From positions 1 through 32,499 of the forward strand of contig JAHDCR010000009.1 in NCBI GenBank assembly GCA_020629795.1: a stretch of 32,499 nucleotides of DNA, in the 5' to 3' direction. Positions within the stretch are counted from its first letter, which is position 1, and the number at the start of each line of letters is the position of its first letter. Below the pieces are notes generated by a model that saw nothing but the letters and a program-made list of their open reading frames with translations, did not search any database and was not told where the DNA came from. Origin of the DNA: Candidatus Altimarinota bacterium (GTDB lineage Bacteria; Patescibacteriota; Gracilibacteria; BD1-5; UBA6164). Below, one piece after another: positions 8,566-18,387 of the stretch. A program made the translations under genes and the position numbers.

Positions 8566-9777
8566 ATGAACATGAGAGACGATAAACTAAAAAGCCTCCT
8601 TTCAAGCAAAGGACCAAAATCAACATCTAGAGGACCAGAAGAAGTAAAACTTTCAGGGTCAATATCACCAGTTGCAAATATAAAAGTTGTAGGGGTAGGA
8701 TGAGGATGACAAAATGCAGTAAATAGAATGATTGAAGCATGACTTGAATGAGTTGACTTTATAGTGATGAACACTGATGTTCAAGCTCTTTATGGTTCAC
8801 TTGCAGAAAATAAAATCAATCTTGGTAAAATGATTACTGGAGGTCTATGAGCTTGATCAAGTCCAGAAGTGGGAAAAAAAGCTGCAGAAGAATCAAGAGA
8901 AGAAATTAAAGGATTCCTTGAAGGAGCTGATATGGTATTTATTACTTGTGGTCTAGGTGGAGGTACTGGTACTGGTGCTGCTCCTGTGGTTGCAGAAGTT
9001 GCAAAAGAAATAGGTGCTCTCACAGTATGAGTTGTAACACGACCATTTAGTTTTGAAGGTCAAAATAGAACTTCAAAAGCTATGGACGGTTTTGATGAAC
9101 TCAAAGAAAAAGTAGATACACTCATCACGATTCCTAATGATAGAATTTTATCTATAATTGATAAAAAAACTCCTCTGCTCGACGCGTTTGGTATTGTAGA
9201 TGAAGTCCTCAATCAAGGGGTACAAGGTATTTCAGATCTTATTACTCAACCAGGTCTTATCAACGTGGATTTCGCGGATGTACGATCAGTTATGAACTCA
9301 GCAGGTAGTGCGCTTATGGGTATTGGGTATGGTTCAGGTGAAAACAGAGCTATTGAAGCTGCTAGATCAGCTATTGATTCTCCACTCCTAGATTTATCAA
9401 TTGCAGGAGCAAAAGGACTCCTCTTTAATATTACAGGTGGAACTGATCTCTCTATGTTTGAAGTAGATGAAGCTGCAAAAGTTATTACTGACTCAGTAGA
9501 TGGAGATGCAAATATTATATTTGGTGCTACTATCAGAGAGGATTACGAAGGTGAAATAAAAATTACAGTAGTTGCAACTGGTTTTGATGAGAATACAAAC
9601 AAAAGATTTGAAGAAAAAAAATCTCAAGGTCAATCTTCTAATGGAGCATCAATTTTTGGAAAAAGATCAGTTTCTGACTCTAGAGTTATGCCAGCTGCAC
9701 AACCACAACAAGAGCAAGGAAATATGCACAATGGTGAAGACTTAGACATTCCAACATTTCTTAGAAAGAAAAAATAA
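8566..9777 (+). CDS. ftsZ: Cell division GTPase FtsZ
   Basis: 403 aa with TGA as glycine. After about 40 variable residues the GTPase core begins with IKVVGVGGGGQNAVNRM; the tubulin signature GGGTGTG is at residues 131-137, and [10 protein letters not shown] and the T7-loop region follow. The C-terminus [13 protein letters not shown] is the conserved tail that binds FtsA. Seven TGA codons all lie in the first 155 codons, including two in the G-rich loop; the remaining 248 codons use only GGN for glycine. FtsZ polymerises into the division ring. A second in-frame ATG at 8572 is possible. A long terminator follows after 43 bases. Confidence 0.97.
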
Positions 9778-9820
9778 AATTCGTCTATAAAAAATAGTGA
9801 GTCCGTTAGCTAAAAGAATA

Positions 9821-9863
9821 AAAATACTTAAGATATATACGGTATATATCTTAAGTATTTTTT
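9821..9863 (+). terminator. Terminator after ftsZ, abutting the next ATG
   Basis: A 19-bp AT-rich perfect stem (AATACTTAAGATATA and its complement) closes on a 3-base loop and ends in TTTTTT. The T run runs straight into the ATG of the following prepilin gene, so the hairpin can also form the 5' end of that message. It is symmetric and may work in both directions. Confidence 0.85.
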
Positions 9864-11855
9864 ATGCGATCCAATAAGAGCCTCGGTTTTACTTTAGTTG
9901 AACTAATAGTGGTTATTACAATACTGGCTATTTTAGGTACGATATGATTTATATCACTTCAGTGATACGCTACTTCTGCTCGAGATTCAGCAAGAATTAG
10001 TGACTTATGAATCATAGCAAAATGATTAGATTTATTTAAGATCCAGGAGTGATATTTTCCAGCCCCTACAGACTCATATAATGTAACGTTTTCATGAACA
10101 TTAGCGTGGAAGCAATGAGTTTTTTGAGATGCTACGAGACAATTGACTCAGAGGATTTCCAGTACTCCAGTAGATCCCCTCACGTGAAGTCGTTATGCCT
10201 ACTCGGTAACGAATACAGGCCAAGAATATGAGTTATGAGCTATTACAGAAGGACTTATATCATGAAATACTGGTATAAAAAATTGATTAGTTCCTACGAA
10301 TACTGCCAATGCAGATAATTCATTTTTTACCTATATAAGGTGAAACTATAATAAACAAATAGTTACAGTTAAAGAACCGACTAAATTGTATGTACTGTGA
10401 GTTCCAACGATAATTACTACAGAAATAGAAAGCGTAGATGTGAGAGATATATTCACTCGTCAGAGTTTTGCAATTTCATGAAGTAAGAATTTACCATGAA
10501 GTTATGCAAATAATCTTCCAGAGTGACAAACAAGTACGGGGAGTGTGAGCTTTACAGCTTGAACGGTAGCAACTGCTCCAGTGTTGTTTGAAGGAACAAC
10601 ACAAGAGCTTTCATGATCAAACAGCAAGCAGATACTTGGAGAAAACCTTGTGTCGTACTATGCGAATTCTAATCTTTCAACAAAGAGCTCATACTCTAAT
10701 CTGTGATCCATAGGTACGTGACAAGAATATGAGTATATTAATACACTCATCAAAGCTGATACATCATGACTTTGAAGTAGTAATGTTGTAGTGAGTACAC
10801 AAGTTCCGACTAATGTAGGTTCTACCTTAGGTGGTGAATGAGAATGAGGAGAATGAGGGGATTCGTACCCGGGTTCATGTTTAGCTATGACTCCAACAAA
10901 TTTATCTAATCTCAATAACTGGATGGAAGTTGAAGTTGAAACTGATAGGGCAGGAAATGTGATTGCAACATGAAACCCAAATGGTAACGCAGATCCTTGA
11001 GTTTCATCTTTAACTATTAGTGAATGGTGTAGCATAAATTGATTTTACTACTTAGGGTCAGATGCAGGTGGTGATATAACATATATCCCAGAAGAATTTT
11101 GATTTTTAGGCGAGTTAACAGAGTTTGATTTTCCTTTCCAGAGTATTAATCAAATACCGGAATCATTTACTTTATTAGAAAATATCACAAGTTTTAATCT
11201 AAGTGGTAATACAGCTCTATGAGATCTAAATGGACCTTCTTTTTCAGTATTACCAAATTCATGAGATATAAATTGTGAACTATGAATTTCAGATACTTGA
11301 AGAGGTATTTGTGTTGAACTTCAGCCTGATCAAGGATCATGAGAAAAGATTGCATTTTATGTGAGTGATACAGATGTAACATCAATATGATCTAGTCTTT
11401 CATCTTGTAGCGAAAATATTTCTTCAACTCAACTAGGAAACCTTAATTCGTGGGGCGATACGTTTTTGGCAGTAGAGCCAGAAGATGTAACTGCTTATAT
11501 TAGTGCTTTCCCACCAAGCACAACTTATACTACAGATCAGTGGTGCAGTGTAACAGTTATTGATTCTTTTTGAGTGGATGGTAGCTGAATAGGTATAATC
11601 GATGAAATATCACTTCTCTTAAATTTAAACTGGTTGAGTATACAAGATAGTGACCTTACTGTTATTCCTCAAAGTTTTGCTGAAATAACTACACTTAAAA
11701 ATATAAATTTTTCTTGAAACCCATCTTTATGAAGTCTTAACAATCTATTTGACGTTAATTCTCCAAACACGTGCGCATCTGTAGGTGAAAGTTGAGGTGT
11801 AATCTGTGTTGAATGAAATGGTACAACTATAGATATTACTTTTTCTGTAAGTTAG
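9864..11855 (+). CDS. Prepilin-like protein with C-terminal leucine-rich repeats
   Basis: 663 aa with TGA as glycine; about 42 TGA codons, so the gene is invisible under the standard code. The N-terminus MRSNKSLGFTLVELIVV is a class III (type IV pilin) signal: cleavage after Gly8, Phe +1, Glu +5, then one hydrophobic helix (VVITILAILGTIGFI). A pilin-like region follows. Near residues 310-330 is a Gly/Glu-rich linker (GEGEGEGGD). The last third carries repeats such as ITSFNLSGNTALGDL and LKNINFSGNPSLGSLNNLF, in the form of leucine-rich repeats, with Cys-containing segments (EWCSING, DQWCSV). It is far longer than a normal pilin (about 150 aa), so it looks like a tip or adhesin-type minor pilin that displays a binding domain. 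It ends in TAG. Confidence 0.82.
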
Positions 11856-11865
11856 AAACTTTAAA

Positions 11866-11898
11866 AAAACTCTCAGAATCATATCTGAGAGTTTTTTG
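11866..11898 (+). terminator. Terminator after the LRR prepilin gene
   Basis: ACTCTCAGA and TCTGAGAGT form a perfect 9-bp stem around ATCATA, followed by six T, 13 bases after the TAG stop. Confidence 0.9.
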
Positions 11899-11923
11899 AT
11901 GTTTTGTATTTTTTTTATATACT
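11896..11923 (+). promoter_or_regulatory. Candidate promoter for pnp
   Basis: TTGATG (11896-11901) and TATACT (11918-11923) are 16 bases apart. Transcription from about 11930 would give a leader of roughly 105 bases. Confidence 0.45.
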
Positions 11924-11964
11924 CATTTACAGCTTGATTATGTGTAAAAGGCTTATTTGAATTT

Positions 11965-11980
11965 CTTAGATTAATCTAAG
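11965..11980 (+). promoter_or_regulatory. 16-base palindrome in the pnp leader
   Basis: CTTAGATTAATCTAAG is a perfect palindrome about 55 bases before the pnp ATG. It could be an operator for a dimeric regulator or a small RNA stem; PNPase genes elsewhere are autoregulated through leader stems. Confidence 0.35.
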
Positions 11981-12036
11981 AGTTTTGTATAAGTTTTATG
12001 ACATATTTCAGCTAGATTACTTTTTAAATATTTTAC

Positions 12037-14193
12037 ATGCAAGGACTATCAGATAGCAATGTAGTGGATTTACTACCACTTAAAAAGACATATGAAATTT
12101 CAGGAAAAAAACTCAGTTTTGAAACAGGAAAAATAGGGCTTTTTGCAAATGGAGCTGTGACTATGAGTGATGAACTTGGAAACGTTTTATTTACTACAGT
12201 TGGAATCAAAGAAACTGGACTCAACGAGCAAGCGAGTTTTTTCCCACTTGTTGTAGATTATGTAGAAAAATACTACGCAACAGGGAAAATAGGGGGAAAT
12301 AGATTTATGAAGCGAGAAGCCCGTCCAAGCGACGCTGCAACACTTACCTCACGTATGATAGATAGGCCAATCAGACCAATGTTTCCTAAAGGAATAGTGA
12401 ATGATACTCAAATTATATGTAGCGTGTTTTCTAATGACAATAATTCTGAGCAGGGATCTTGGGGGATAACATCAGCATCTCTCGGTTTACTCATGGCTGG
12501 AGCTCCGTTTGAGGGGCCAGTAGCTGGAGTGAAAATAGTTTTAAATGAGGATGATTCTTATACGTTTGATCCAAGTTTTGAGCAGGAAGTTAATGCTAAA
12601 CTTCATCTTGTAGTAGCTGGGACACTTGATGCAATTACTATGGTAGAGGCTGGAGCAAATGAAGTAACCAATAAAGAAATGCTTGCAGCACTTTCTCATG
12701 CTCACTCACTTATACAGGACTTATGTAACGCGCAGCTTGATTTTATTGCTGCTTATGAATCACAATTTGGTAAAATCAAAAAAATAGAACCAACTCTCAA
12801 TAATCCTGATGTAAGTTTGTATGAAAAAGTGCAGGAATTTTTGACTGAGAAAAAGCTTGAAGTGCTTTATAATAAAGGAAAAAAAGACTTTCAAAAAGAG
12901 CTGGACGCTTTAGATGAAGAGACAAAAAACTATTTATTAGAAACTGGTGATTACACGCAGGATGATGATACATCAGGTGTTGGTGCTATGGTGTATAAGA
13001 GAGTGAAGGAAATTATGAGAAAAAATATTCTTGAAAATGAGAGAAGACTTGATGGTCGAGCTCCAAATGCAGTAAGAACTATTGTAGGAGAGGTAGGATT
13101 ACTTCCAAGAACTCACGGATCAGCTCTGTTCCAAAGAGGTATGACGCAAGTACTCAATGTTTGTACTCTTGGATGACCAGAGGATAACATGCTCGTTGAC
13201 GGAATGTATAATGAAACAACAAAAAGATATATTCACCACTATAACTTTCCACCATATTCAGTTGGTGAAGTACGTATGATGCGAGGAGTAGGTCGAAGAG
13301 AGGTTGGTCATGGTCGTCTAGCAGAGAGAGCTTTAGAGCCAGTAATGCCGAGTGAAGCTGAGTTTCCATATATGATACGTACTGTGAGTGAAGTAACAAC
13401 TTGTAATGGGTCAAGCTCTATGGCATCTGTATGTGGTTCTACTATGAGTCTGATGAATGCTGGTGTTCCAATAAAAAGACCAGTTTCTGCAGTTGCAATG
13501 GGGATGATATACGACGAAGATTCTGGGAATTATACTATTTTGTCAGATATACAGGCTCAAGAGGATTTCCTCTGAGACATGGATTTCAAGGTCGCGAGAA
13601 CAGCAAAAGGAATTACTGCTATGCAAATGGATGTGAAAATCAAAGGACTGAAAATGGAAGTGTTTGAAAAGGCTTTTACTCAAGGTGAGCAGGCAAGTAT
13701 GCATATACTCTGAGAAATGCTCAAAGTACAGGCAGAGGTAGCTCCAGAGCTCTCTCCATATGCTCCACTTATCATGAGTATGCAAGTTGCTGAAGACCAA
13801 ATTAGAACGGTAATTGGAAAAGGAGGGGAAACAATTCAAAAAATACAAGCTGACCACGATGTAGTTATCTCTATTGCGGAGGATGGACTTACTACCATAA
13901 CTGCTAAAACGCAAGAATCAGGAAAAGCCGCAATTGCTATTATTAACGAGCTCCTTTGGGTTCCAGAGGTATGATTTACAGGTTCTGGAAAAGTAGTAAA
14001 GATTATTGAATGAGTCGGTGCTATAGTTGAGTTTAGAGGAAAACAATCAGGAATGATTCATATTTCTAAACTCTCAAAAGAGCGAGTAACAAATGTTGAA
14101 GACATCGTAAAAGCTGATGATATGGTTGATTTCGAAATTATACAAGTTGATTTAGCAAAAGGAAGAATTGGACTAAAAAGAATTGAAAAATAG
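12037..14193 (+). CDS. pnp: Polyribonucleotide nucleotidyltransferase (PNPase)
   Basis: 718 aa, the usual PNPase length. Order: first RNase PH domain ([14 protein letters not shown]…, then [19 protein letters not shown]), an alpha-helical linker, second RNase PH domain ([56 protein letters not shown]), KH domain with [12 protein letters not shown], and S1 domain starting [11 protein letters not shown] and ending MIHISKL. It degrades RNA 3' to 5' by phosphorolysis. Five TGA-glycines occur, all after residue 379 (first at 13174); one is in the S1 start and one in the segment LGGPEDNML of the second catalytic domain. It ends in TAG with a terminator after 25 bases. The start at 12037 is the first ATG after the leader. 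Confidence 0.97.
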
Positions 14194-14218
14194 TCTACAT
14201 AACATATTTGCATATAGT

Positions 14219-14247
14219 AAAAACTCTCGAATAGAGAGTTTTTATTT
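14219..14247 (+). terminator. Terminator after pnp
   Basis: AAAAACTCTC and GAGAGTTTTT pair around GAATA and are followed by ATTTTG. Confidence 0.85.
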
Positions 14248-14300
14248 TGTTTTGGAACTTTGGTGAGTATATTGTAATTTAAATATACATAACTTTCTTT

Positions 14301-15455
14301 ATGCCACTATCTGATAATAAAAATTCAAATTTTTCTAATGCGCTTTGATTTTTAGAAGAAGATGTTTTAATAAAAGACTTACTTAAATGATGAGCAAGAA
14401 AAATATTCTCATGATTAACTCTTGGTATTTTAGAAAATAGCGAGCAGAAAATAAGGAGATCAGAAAAGATAAATCAAATATCACAATCATTTTCTTCGGA
14501 TATAGAGGATAAGAATTGAGAACCACTTATAGCAACACAAGTTGGAACTTATATTGAATGAATTGTACAAAATATTCAATGAATTTTGAATAAAAACAAT
14601 GATTTGAGTGAATGATGAGTTGCAAAAATTTCAGATGTAATACGACTTAAGGCATTTATATTTTGGGTATTAAAATTATTAGAATTTTCATGATATAAAA
14701 TAGCTTCTAAAGAAAATAAACTAGAAGATGTTCCATCTGAGTATTCCAGAGTCTTTTATGATGTTTTAAAAGATAAAGCACTTGCTACTTTACTAGTAGT
14801 ACTGCAAAGTTATAAACTAGCTGAAGAAAGTGAAAATCCTATTAATGGTCATGAAATTGAAGAAGAAGTGAAAGTACTGAACATTAATAAAGAAAAAGTA
14901 ATAGAGAAGTTAGAGTGAATGTGAGCAAAGAAAGTATTTGAATGAAAAATTCATGATATATATTATGATTATCCAGAACCACACGAAACATTGGAGCAAA
15001 AATGAGGAATAAAAAGTACATTTCGGATTCGTAAAAAAACTGACATTGATGGTAATGTTAAATATTTCTATACTATTAAAAGGAAGTTAACACAAGAGGA
15101 AGAAAAAGCTTATATACAAAGATGAATACTTGAAGAGCAAACTTGAACAAAGACAAAAAGAGCTTTTGAAAAGGAATTTGAAATTAAAGATATTGATTTA
15201 TTTAGAAAAGTAATAGCTTCGTATTGATTAGTGAAATCTAGAGAAAAGAAGAAAGATAGAGTATCATACTCACTTGAAAATGGAAATGTTAAATTTGATT
15301 TTGATGATTATAAATGAAAGCAATCTATGATGGAAATTGAAGCATCTAAATATAAATATGTAGATGAATATATATCAAAATTATGATTGGAACATCATGA
15401 AACAAGTACGAGTTGAAGTCAGAAATTTTTAAATAGTGAAGTAACTGATAAATAA
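14301..15455 (+). CDS. CYTH-domain protein with an unknown N-terminal domain
   Basis: 384 aa with TGA as glycine. Residues 1-180 are helical and match nothing I recognise (IRLKAFIFWVLKLLEFSG may associate with the membrane). Residues 186-384 are a CYTH domain: EEEVKVL carries the ExExK signature (187-191), FRIRKK (241-246) and YTIKRK (258-263) supply basic substrate-binding residues, and EKEFEI, KKKDRVSYSL and FDFDDYKG match later strands. CYTH enzymes bind triphosphates with two metals (thiamine triphosphatase, CyaB adenylate cyclase, inorganic triphosphatase). The next gene is a CYTH-only paralogue with the same HD(I/V)YYD(Y/F)P segment. The stop codon overlaps the terminator. Confidence 0.82.
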
Positions 15456-15481
15456 AAACCCTGGTTAGGGTTTTTATTTTT
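15454..15481 (+). terminator. Terminator after the first CYTH gene
   Basis: AAAAACCCT and AGGGTTTTT pair around GGTT, followed by ATTTTT. The left arm begins inside the TAA stop codon. Confidence 0.9.
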
Positions 15482-15530
15482 ATTAAAATTATGATACAAT
15501 TGATAAATATACATCTAAATATTTATACAA

Positions 15531-16082
15531 ATGCTAGAAAAAGAAATAAAAATACTTGAAATAAATAAACAGGAAATTGTAGAAAAGCTCCTAGAAATGT
15601 GAGCTGAAAAAACATTTGAAGGATTCATTCATGATGTGTATTATGATTTTCCAGATGATGCCCCTAAAAATAAAATGGATGCAAATGGGAGAATGTTCAG
15701 GCTAAGAAAGAAAGGAGAAGAACATATCTACACAATCAAAAATAAACGAAAAGAAGTAAAAAAAGCAGAATGAGTAGTGGCTAAAGACGAACATGAAACA
15801 CCTATTTCAAATATAGAAAGCTTTGCGAAAGTACTAGAAAAATATGGTATGGAAAAAATAAGAGAAAAGAAAAAGCATAGAGTATCATACAAACTAGATG
15901 GACTAGAATTTGATTTTGATCTCTATGATTGAATTCCTGAACTTCTAGAAATAGAGTGACCAGATGGAGATACTATTCAATCTTGGGTGAAAAAATTAGG
16001 ACTTGAAAAGTATGAACAAATGCTTGGAGGTTCTCGAAAAATATTTAAACACTATTGAGTAGATTATTTGAATTTTGATTAG
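15531..16082 (+). CDS. CYTH-domain triphosphate-binding enzyme (CyaB/ThTPase-like)
   Basis: 183 aa, a complete single-domain CYTH protein. LEKEIKIL has ExExK at residues 3-7; FRLRKKG (56-62), YTIKNKRK (67-74), KKKHRVSYKL (113-122) and FDFDLYDGIPELLEIEGP (127-144) supply the acidic metal ligands and basic substrate ligands. The ELLEIEG strand is typical of class IV adenylate cyclase/thiamine triphosphatase-like members. Five TGA-glycines are used. It lies 75 bases after its larger paralogue and probably arose by duplication; a terminator between them suggests separate transcripts. Cyclase or triphosphatase activity cannot be distinguished by eye. It ends in TAG. Confidence 0.87.
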
Positions 16083-16123
16083 TGTTTAAACTATCTACTA
16101 GTCAATATATAATTTGTTGCTAG

Positions 16124-16173
16124 TATAATAAAAAGCCTTATAACTAAAGTATGTATTTATAAGACTTTTTTTT
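16124..16173 (+). terminator. -10 box and hairpin between CYTH2 and prepilin ATG
   Basis: TATAAT (16124-16129) precedes a stem of AAAAGCCTTATAA with TTATAAGACTTTT (one mismatch, 13-base loop; 16131-16169) and a run of eight T that touches the next ATG (16174). It can serve as the CYTH2 terminator and also as the 5' leader of the prepilin message, since a transcript from that -10 box would start within the stem. Confidence 0.7.
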
Positions 16174-17118
16174 ATGAAAAAATTAAATAACTTATTAGGT
16201 TTTACTCTCGTAGAACTTATAGTAGTAATTACTATAGTATGAATACTCTCAACAGTTGGTTTTGTGAGTTATTCAGGGTATCTTACGTGAGCAAGAGATT
16301 CCAATAGAATATCGCAGCTTACGAAGTTATCTGATTCTCTTCAGGTGTATGCTGCAAATAAAACTCTTCCATTACCAGATAATTATGTAGAGATTACAGA
16401 ATCTTGATCAATATTAGCCTATCAGTGAGAAGTGTGAGTAGACGTATTAGAAACTATAGACTATACAAATTGAGGTAAAGATCCAAGAGATGATAGTTAT
16501 TATACGTACTATCTTACAAAGGATAGAAATAATCTTCAACTTATGGCTTTTATGGAAGAACAGCAAAGTGTTTTATCATTTATATGAAATCAAGCTTTAG
16601 CTATTGATTACACTGATAGTTTTCCAAGAACTTATGGAAAAGATTTGTGAATTTTAATAGAGCCAATTACGAATACACCTATACAAGATTCTTCCTCTGT
16701 AGTTAATGCTTTAGATATAAAAAATACTTTTGAAGAATATGTAATGCATGTAAATAGTAGCTCATATACATGAACAGGATCAAGACTCATTAACTTACAT
16801 TATTATTATAATTTAGATAGAAATGATTTTATCGCTGAGGATGAAGTCCCTGGTTGGTTTGTATGAGGTGTCACATGAATAGAATTTTTAATTGCAGCTT
16901 GTAACGATAATAGATGAAAATATATTGTAGTTGATGCAAAAGATGTTATAGAAAATTCAGGTAGCAATTTATATTTTCAAGAATCCTGACTTCCACTTAC
17001 TACAATGTTGTATAACTGAGAGTATTCATGAAGATTAGTTTTAAACTGCAATTGAACTACAAGCTTCGGATTAGTCTTAGAGGATTGAGAGGAACCCCAG
17101 GTATCCGGGGCGAGCTAG
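16174..17118 (+). CDS. Prepilin-like minor pilin / pseudopilin
   Basis: 314 aa with TGA as glycine (about 20 TGA codons). The N-terminus MKKLNNLLGFTLVELIVV is a type IV prepilin leader: cleavage after Gly9, Phe +1 and Glu +5, then the hydrophobic helix VVITIVGILSTVGFVSY. The remaining 270 residues are a soluble domain with acidic/aromatic composition and three Cys near the end, without recognised repeats. It resembles the LRR prepilin in its first 60 residues (…GYLTGARDSNRISQL versus …GYATSARDSARISDL), so the two share an ancestor. It would be processed by a PilD peptidase, not found in the window. It ends in TAG. Confidence 0.82.
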
Positions 17119-17137
17119 TATAAGTATATTATTTCTC

Positions 17138-17164
17138 TTGCAATAAAATAAATAACATTATAAT
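17138..17164 (+). promoter_or_regulatory. Candidate promoter for nusA
   Basis: TTGCAA (17138-17143) and TATAAT (17159-17164) are 15 bases apart. A transcript from about 17171 would carry the strong hairpin at 17189-17216 in an 80-base leader. Confidence 0.45.
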
Positions 17165-17188
17165 TAGTCTGTAAATAAGGGGTAACGG

Positions 17189-17220
17189 AACGGAGATTTG
17201 GTAACAAGTCTTCGTTTTCT
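17189..17220 (+). terminator. Terminator-like hairpin in the nusA leader
   Basis: AACGGAGATTTG and CAAGTCTTCGTT form a 12-bp stem (two G-U pairs) closed by the GNRA-type loop GTAA and followed by TTCTTTT. It is 70 bases after the prepilin stop and 32 bases before the nusA ATG. It may end the prepilin transcript, or act as an attenuator of nusA. Confidence 0.65.
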
Positions 17221-17251
17221 TTTAAAAATATTAAATATTAATTTAAAAAAT

Positions 17252-18364
17252 ATGCTAGACGTACAAAAAATACAAGCAGCCATCAATATGATTGCAGCTG
17301 AAAAGAAACTTCCAAAAGAGAAGTTAGTTGAGATTATTGAAGCAGCACTCAAAACTGCGTATAAAAAAGACTTTGGAAACAAAGATGAAAATGTAAACGT
17401 TCATTTTGATTTAGAATCTGGTGAACTCGAAATTTCAGTAGAAAAAACTATTGTTGAAACAGTTGAGGATGAAAATCTTGAAATTAGTATAGCAGAAATT
17501 GATGATGAAGATTTTAGTGTTGGAGATGTTATTGAAATCGATGTTACTGATGAAGTTTTACAGCAAGATGGTGATGTCTTTGGTCGTATTGCTTCACAGG
17601 CTGCAAGACAAGTTATTATTCAAAAAGTAGCAGATAGTGAAAAAGAAAAAATCTATGACCTCTTTTCAGATAAAGAAGGTGAAGTAGTAAATATGAGAGT
17701 TGATCTTGTGGAGGGAGGAAAAGTAGTTTTTGATTATAACGGAAACTCTGTAACACTTCCAAGAGGAGAACAGGTTTCACGAGATAACTATGTAGCTGAT
17801 AACAGAATGTATCTCTATGTTGCTGAAGTATCAAAAGAAGAAAATATGCTTCCTAAAGTTGTTCTTTCTCGAAAGAGAGCAGAGTTGGTACCAGCTATTT
17901 TTGCTGAGTATGTTCCAGAAATAGCAGAAGAAATAGTGAGTATCGATGGAGTAGTGAGACACCCAGGGGTGAAGACTAAAATTTTAGTAAGCTCAACATA
18001 CGACGAAGTTGATCCAGCAGGAACGCTTATCGGTCAAAAAGGTATGAGAGTAAAAGCAGTTATGGAAGAACTTGGTGGTGAAAAAATAGATATTATTCCT
18101 AATAGTGGAGATATTAGAGATGTTATCGCGAGAAGTCTCACTCCAGCTGACGTTGTAAAAGTTGAACAAGGAGAAGACGAAGATTCGTATATTGCTTATA
18201 TCCCTTATGGAGAAAGAGCTAAAGCAGTTGGTAGAGGAGGGATAAACGTACATCTAGCCTCAGAGCTCACTGGAGTAAGAATTTCACTAGAAGAATTAGA
18301 ACAAACTGAAGATCAAAAAAGAGAAGAAGCTGAAGCAGCACTTGATAACGAACAACAATCATAA
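17252..18364 (+). CDS. nusA: Transcription termination/antitermination factor NusA
   Basis: 370 aa. The N-terminal RNA-polymerase-binding domain (LDVQKIQAAINMIAAEKKLP… to about residue 125, including AALKTAYKKDFG) is followed by the S1 domain (KEGEVVNMRVDLVEGG…), KH1 (RKRAELVPAIFAEYVPEI, VDPAGTLIGQKGMRVKAV) and KH2 (IPYGERAKAVGRGGINVHLA). It ends soon after KH2 with an acidic tail, so it lacks the C-terminal AR repeats of Escherichia coli NusA, as in many bacteria. No TGA-glycine is used. I chose ATG 17252 rather than an upstream GTG because the family N-terminus fits LDVQKI and the upstream part is leader hairpin. Confidence 0.96.
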   Translation: MLDVQKIQAAINMIAAEKKLPKEKLVEIIEAALKTAYKKDFGNKDENVNVHFDLESGELEISVEKTIVETVEDENLEISIAEIDDEDFSVGDVIEIDVTDEVLQQDGDVFGRIASQAARQVIIQKVADSEKEKIYDLFSDKEGEVVNMRVDLVEGGKVVFDYNGNSVTLPRGEQVSRDNYVADNRMYLYVAEVSKEENMLPKVVLSRKRAELVPAIFAEYVPEIAEEIVSIDGVVRHPGVKTKILVSSTYDEVDPAGTLIGQKGMRVKAVMEELGGEKIDIIPNSGDIRDVIARSLTPADVVKVEQGEDEDSYIAYIPYGERAKAVGRGGINVHLASELTGVRISLEELEQTEDQKREEAEAALDNEQQS

Positions 18365-18387
18365 TTTCTACTCTCTAACTTATACAT

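Noticed and set aside
12033-13914. Several open frames on the minus strand of pnp
   Set aside because: They are shadows of a complete and well-conserved PNPase.
17198-17251. Upstream GTG start adding 18 residues to NusA
   Set aside because: The added part overlaps the leader hairpin and does not fit the family N-terminus, which begins at ATG 17252.
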